Shown: positions 6,459 through 8,187 of the stretch, piece by piece
Layout of the letters: every line of letters begins with the position of its first letter
Numbering within the stretch: position 1 is the first letter of the stretch
Origin: Bacteroidia bacterium
Lineage (GTDB): Bacteria > Bacteroidota > Bacteroidia > Cytophagales > Cyclobacteriaceae
Reading direction: 5' to 3'
DNA length: 8,187 nucleotides
Assembly: GCA_016650355.1 (NCBI GenBank)
Contig: JAENVX010000164.1
Span: forward strand, 1 to 8,187
Notes under the pieces: model-generated
The model's input: the letters and a program-made list of their open reading frames with translations, nothing else
Told to the model about the DNA's origin: nothing
Database searches by the model: none
Made by a program: the position numbers and the translations under genes

Positions 6459-6466
6459 CAAAGGTA
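6459..6466 (-). promoter_or_regulatory. Candidate -7 element (TACCTTTG) for the NYN gene
   Basis: On the minus strand TACCTTTG matches TAnnTTTG exactly and lies 20 bp upstream of the ATG at 6438, giving a plausible leader of about 15 nt. There is no TTG at the best -33 distance; the nearest T-rich stretch (TTTTC, 6490-6494) is 23 bp away. It suggests that the NYN gene may be transcribed independently of the upstream nitrilase gene. Confidence 0.35.
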
Positions 6467-6494
6467 CTGGTTGATACTATAGATTAGTTGAAAA

Positions 6495-7457
6495 TCACGT
6501 TTTGTTATTCTTTCTTGTGTTAAGCCAAACTACATTTTGCTCTGATTTGTGATCTCGTCCAAGGATATCCCGATAGAGCTCTGGTCGTCTTGCATTCATA
6601 TACCTCTTCCCTCCTGCTAAGTTAATTTTTTCGGGTGTAAGTATTGCGGTTGAGTAACTATCATCAAATGTGCGGCACTCCGCAAGTATATCTCCAAATG
6701 GATCGATAATCATAGAGCAACCATTTTTCAGCTGATCATCATCCATACCTATCGGATTAGAGAAAACTACATAGATACCATTATCATACGCGCGTGATGG
6801 TAACCACTTCATTAACCAATCTCTGCCTTTCATCCCATCAAACTCCAAACGCAATGAAGTTGGATCACTTTCACGATTTGTCCACAGTTCAGATGCTACA
6901 AAACCAGCACCTGGCCGGGTAGAAGGTGTGCACATCGTAACATGAGGCATAAAAATGATATTAGCTCCTAATAGCGTGGTCGCCCTTACATTTTCTATAA
7001 TATTATTATCATAGCAAATTAAAATTCCACACTTCCATCCATATAGATCGAAGACACAATATGAATCACCTGGTGTAAGATATGGATTTATGAAAGGGTG
7101 TAATTTCCTGAACGTAGCGATTACTCCATTCTTATCTACGCATACATAAGTTTTGTATAGTTTATCTTCGTCCTTTTCAAAGAGGCCAGCTAATATAACT
7201 ATATCCGCTTTTTTTGCTACTTCTATAAGTCTCAAAATGCTTTCACCATCAGGAATGAATTCTGCCAGATCAGTCATTTGTGATCTTGATAGATGCCTCG
7301 CAAAGGTGTAACCAGTAATAGAGCATTCGTGAAAGGCAATTACATCTGAACCATCTTGTGCGGCCTTTATGCAAAGGCTTTCAATTACTGAAAGATTATA
7401 GCGCTTATCACCGCTTTTGTTTTCAAATTGTGCCGAGGATATTTTTAAGTTGTTCAT
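6495..7457 (-). CDS. Nitrilase-superfamily carbon-nitrogen hydrolase
   Basis: The protein has 320 residues with the Glu-Lys-Cys triad of the superfamily: E44 in FHECSITGY, K118 in FRKLHPF, and C148 in GILICYDNN. It begins directly with the conserved first strand LKISSAQF, with no signal peptide, so it is cytosolic. It is longer than a typical stand-alone nitrilase-fold enzyme of about 260-280 residues. The extra length is mainly an insertion after the catalytic cysteine (about 172-218, containing ELWTNRESDP, EFDGMKGRDWLMKW) before SRAYDNGIYVVFSNP. A charged C-terminal tail follows RRPELYRDIL. Members hydrolyse amides, N-carbamoyl groups or nitriles via a thioester. The insertion marks a recognisable subgroup, but I cannot assign a substrate. 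It lies 55 bp downstream of the MDR oxidoreductase and 56 bp upstream of the NYN gene on the same strand. The family call is secure, the activity open. Confidence 0.92.
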   Translation of the reverse strand: MNNLKISSAQFENKSGDKRYNLSVIESLCIKAAQDGSDVIAFHECSITGYTFARHLSRSQMTDLAEFIPDGESILRLIEVAKKADIVILAGLFEKDEDKLYKTYVCVDKNGVIATFRKLHPFINPYLTPGDSYCVFDLYGWKCGILICYDNNIIENVRATTLLGANIIFMPHVTMCTPSTRPGAGFVASELWTNRESDPTSLRLEFDGMKGRDWLMKWLPSRAYDNGIYVVFSNPIGMDDDQLKNGCSMIIDPFGDILAECRTFDDSYSTAILTPEKINLAGGKRYMNARRPELYRDILGRDHKSEQNVVWLNTRKNNKT

Positions 7458-7497
7458 TTTGAAAACTTTTATGCTTGTTATAAGTACAGCGAGACAA

Positions 7498-7513
7498 ATT
7501 CCTTCGTAGGAAT
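7498..7513 (-). terminator. Small perfect hairpin just after the MDR stop codon
   Basis: ATTCCT (7498-7503) and AGGAAT (7508-7513) are perfect inverted repeats around a 4-nt loop, overlapping the last base of the MDR stop codon. In the direction of transcription it is followed by only a short TTG rather than a T-run, and the stem is AT-rich. It could be a weak terminator or a stabilising 3' stem, or chance. Confidence 0.25.
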
Positions 7514-8187
7514 CATATGGAGATTACCACTTTCCCTTTGGCTTTTCCCTCCCCAAGGTACCGCATCGCTTCAGCAGTATCACTCAATGTAAAACATTTA
7601 TCGATGACGGGTTTCACGCTTCCTGCTTCAAAAAACTCTTTCAAAGTTTCCAAATTCTTGTTTGGCTCATGCATCAGTACACCCAATTTTTTAAACTTAC
7701 TCATGGAGAGCAGCGGACCGAGAAGCATCGTTTGGAAAATAGTTAAAGTGGTTCCACCAATCATAACAAAAATACCTGCTGGTTTTAAAGCACGTTTATA
7801 TTCAAATATTGAACGGTTCGCCACCACATCAATAATCAAGTCGTACAACTCGCCATTTTTAATAAAATCCACTTGGCTATAATCTATAAGATGGTCTGCT
7901 CCGAGCGAACGCATCATTTCCAATTTACTAGTACTATCCACGGCAGTTACTTCAGCCCCGAAATATTTAGCCAACTGTATCGCAAATGTTCCTACTCCAC
8001 CACCAGCACCATTAATTAAAACCTTTTGGCCAGGTAGAACTTTGCCATAATCCCGAATACCTTGAAGGGCCATGACTGCCGCTTGTGGAATTGCAGCTGC
8101 TTGTTCGTAAGTCATTGATGATGACTTTAGCGTTAATGCAGACTCTTGAGCACAGACATATTCAGCAAGTCCGCCCCACCCACAAGC
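7513..8187 (-). CDS. MDR-superfamily NAD(P)-dependent oxidoreductase, quinone oxidoreductase/zeta-crystallin-like (C-terminal part, runs off right edge)
   Basis: The frame is open from the right edge (8187) to a TGA at 7513-7515, giving 224 visible residues. The N-terminal roughly 100 residues of a family protein of about 310-330 are outside the window. An ATG at 8115 is internal: the sequence upstream of it in frame reads ACGWGGLAEYVCAQ, the usual end of the GroES-like domain. The visible part contains the Rossmann NAD(P) site GAGGGVG at residues 60-66 within VLINGAGGGVGTFAIQLAK, followed by GAEVTAVDST, SLGADHLIDY, and the terminal GKAKGKVVISI typical of zinc-independent MDR reductases. It probably reduces quinones or enones with NADPH in the cytosol. 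Zinc ligands cannot be assessed because the relevant region is missing. It is 55 bp upstream of the nitrilase gene on the same strand, so the two might be co-transcribed. Confidence 0.92.
   Translation of the reverse strand, partial: ACGWGGLAEYVCAQESALTLKSSSMTYEQAAAIPQAAVMALQGIRDYGKVLPGQKVLINGAGGGVGTFAIQLAKYFGAEVTAVDSTSKLEMMRSLGADHLIDYSQVDFIKNGELYDLIIDVVANRSIFEYKRALKPAGIFVMIGGTTLTIFQTMLLGPLLSMSKFKKLGVLMHEPNKNLETLKEFFEAGSVKPVIDKCFTLSDTAEAMRYLGEGKAKGKVVISI

Noticed and set aside
7513..8115. MDR oxidoreductase starting at the ATG at 8115 as a complete short gene
   Set aside because: The frame continues upstream to the window edge with typical family sequence (GWGGLAEYV), so this ATG is internal.

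Overview
The window looks like chromosomal DNA of a Bacteroidota bacterium, most likely of the Cytophagales type. The grounds are low-to-moderate G+C, starts mostly without Shine-Dalgarno sequences, candidate TAnnTTTG-type -7 boxes, a Tat-exported Gfo/Idh/MocA oxidoreductase and a secreted S1/P1 nuclease. This placement is inferred from style and protein character, not from a marker gene.

Layout. The left edge (1-441, minus) holds the N-terminal 147 residues of a Tat-signal Gfo/Idh/MocA oxidoreductase. Upstream of it on the same strand is a complete S1/P1-type zinc nuclease (541-1305, minus) with all nine expected zinc ligands. A 95-bp divergent intergenic region then leads into a tight four-gene plus-strand operon (1401-5606): a DUF155/RMND1/YagE-family protein with a C-terminal membrane anchor, a cytosolic C39-like papain-fold cysteine peptidase, an RLAN-domain RimK-like ATP-grasp ligase, and a COG2170-type GCS2 carboxylate-amine ligase. 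Spacings are 1 bp, 12 bp and a 4-bp ATGA overlap. Facing this operon across a 67-bp convergent gap are three minus-strand genes: an NYN-domain RNase-like protein with a probable LOTUS/OST-HTH C-terminus (5674-6438), a nitrilase-superfamily C-N hydrolase (6495-7457), and the C-terminal 224 residues of a zeta-crystallin-like MDR oxidoreductase running off the right edge (7513-8187).

The most interesting part is the four-gene operon. It joins two mechanistically unrelated amide-bond-forming enzymes (ATP-grasp and glutamine-synthetase-fold GCS2) with a cysteine peptidase that could trim, release or reverse a product, and with a membrane-anchored DUF155 protein whose eukaryotic relatives act in mitochondrial translation. 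I infer a peptide- or protein-modification system, or synthesis of a small peptide-like metabolite. Substrate and product cannot be read from the sequence. The flanking genes look like ordinary housekeeping or accessory functions and are not clearly part of the system. I saw no tRNA, rRNA, CRISPR array or insertion sequence.
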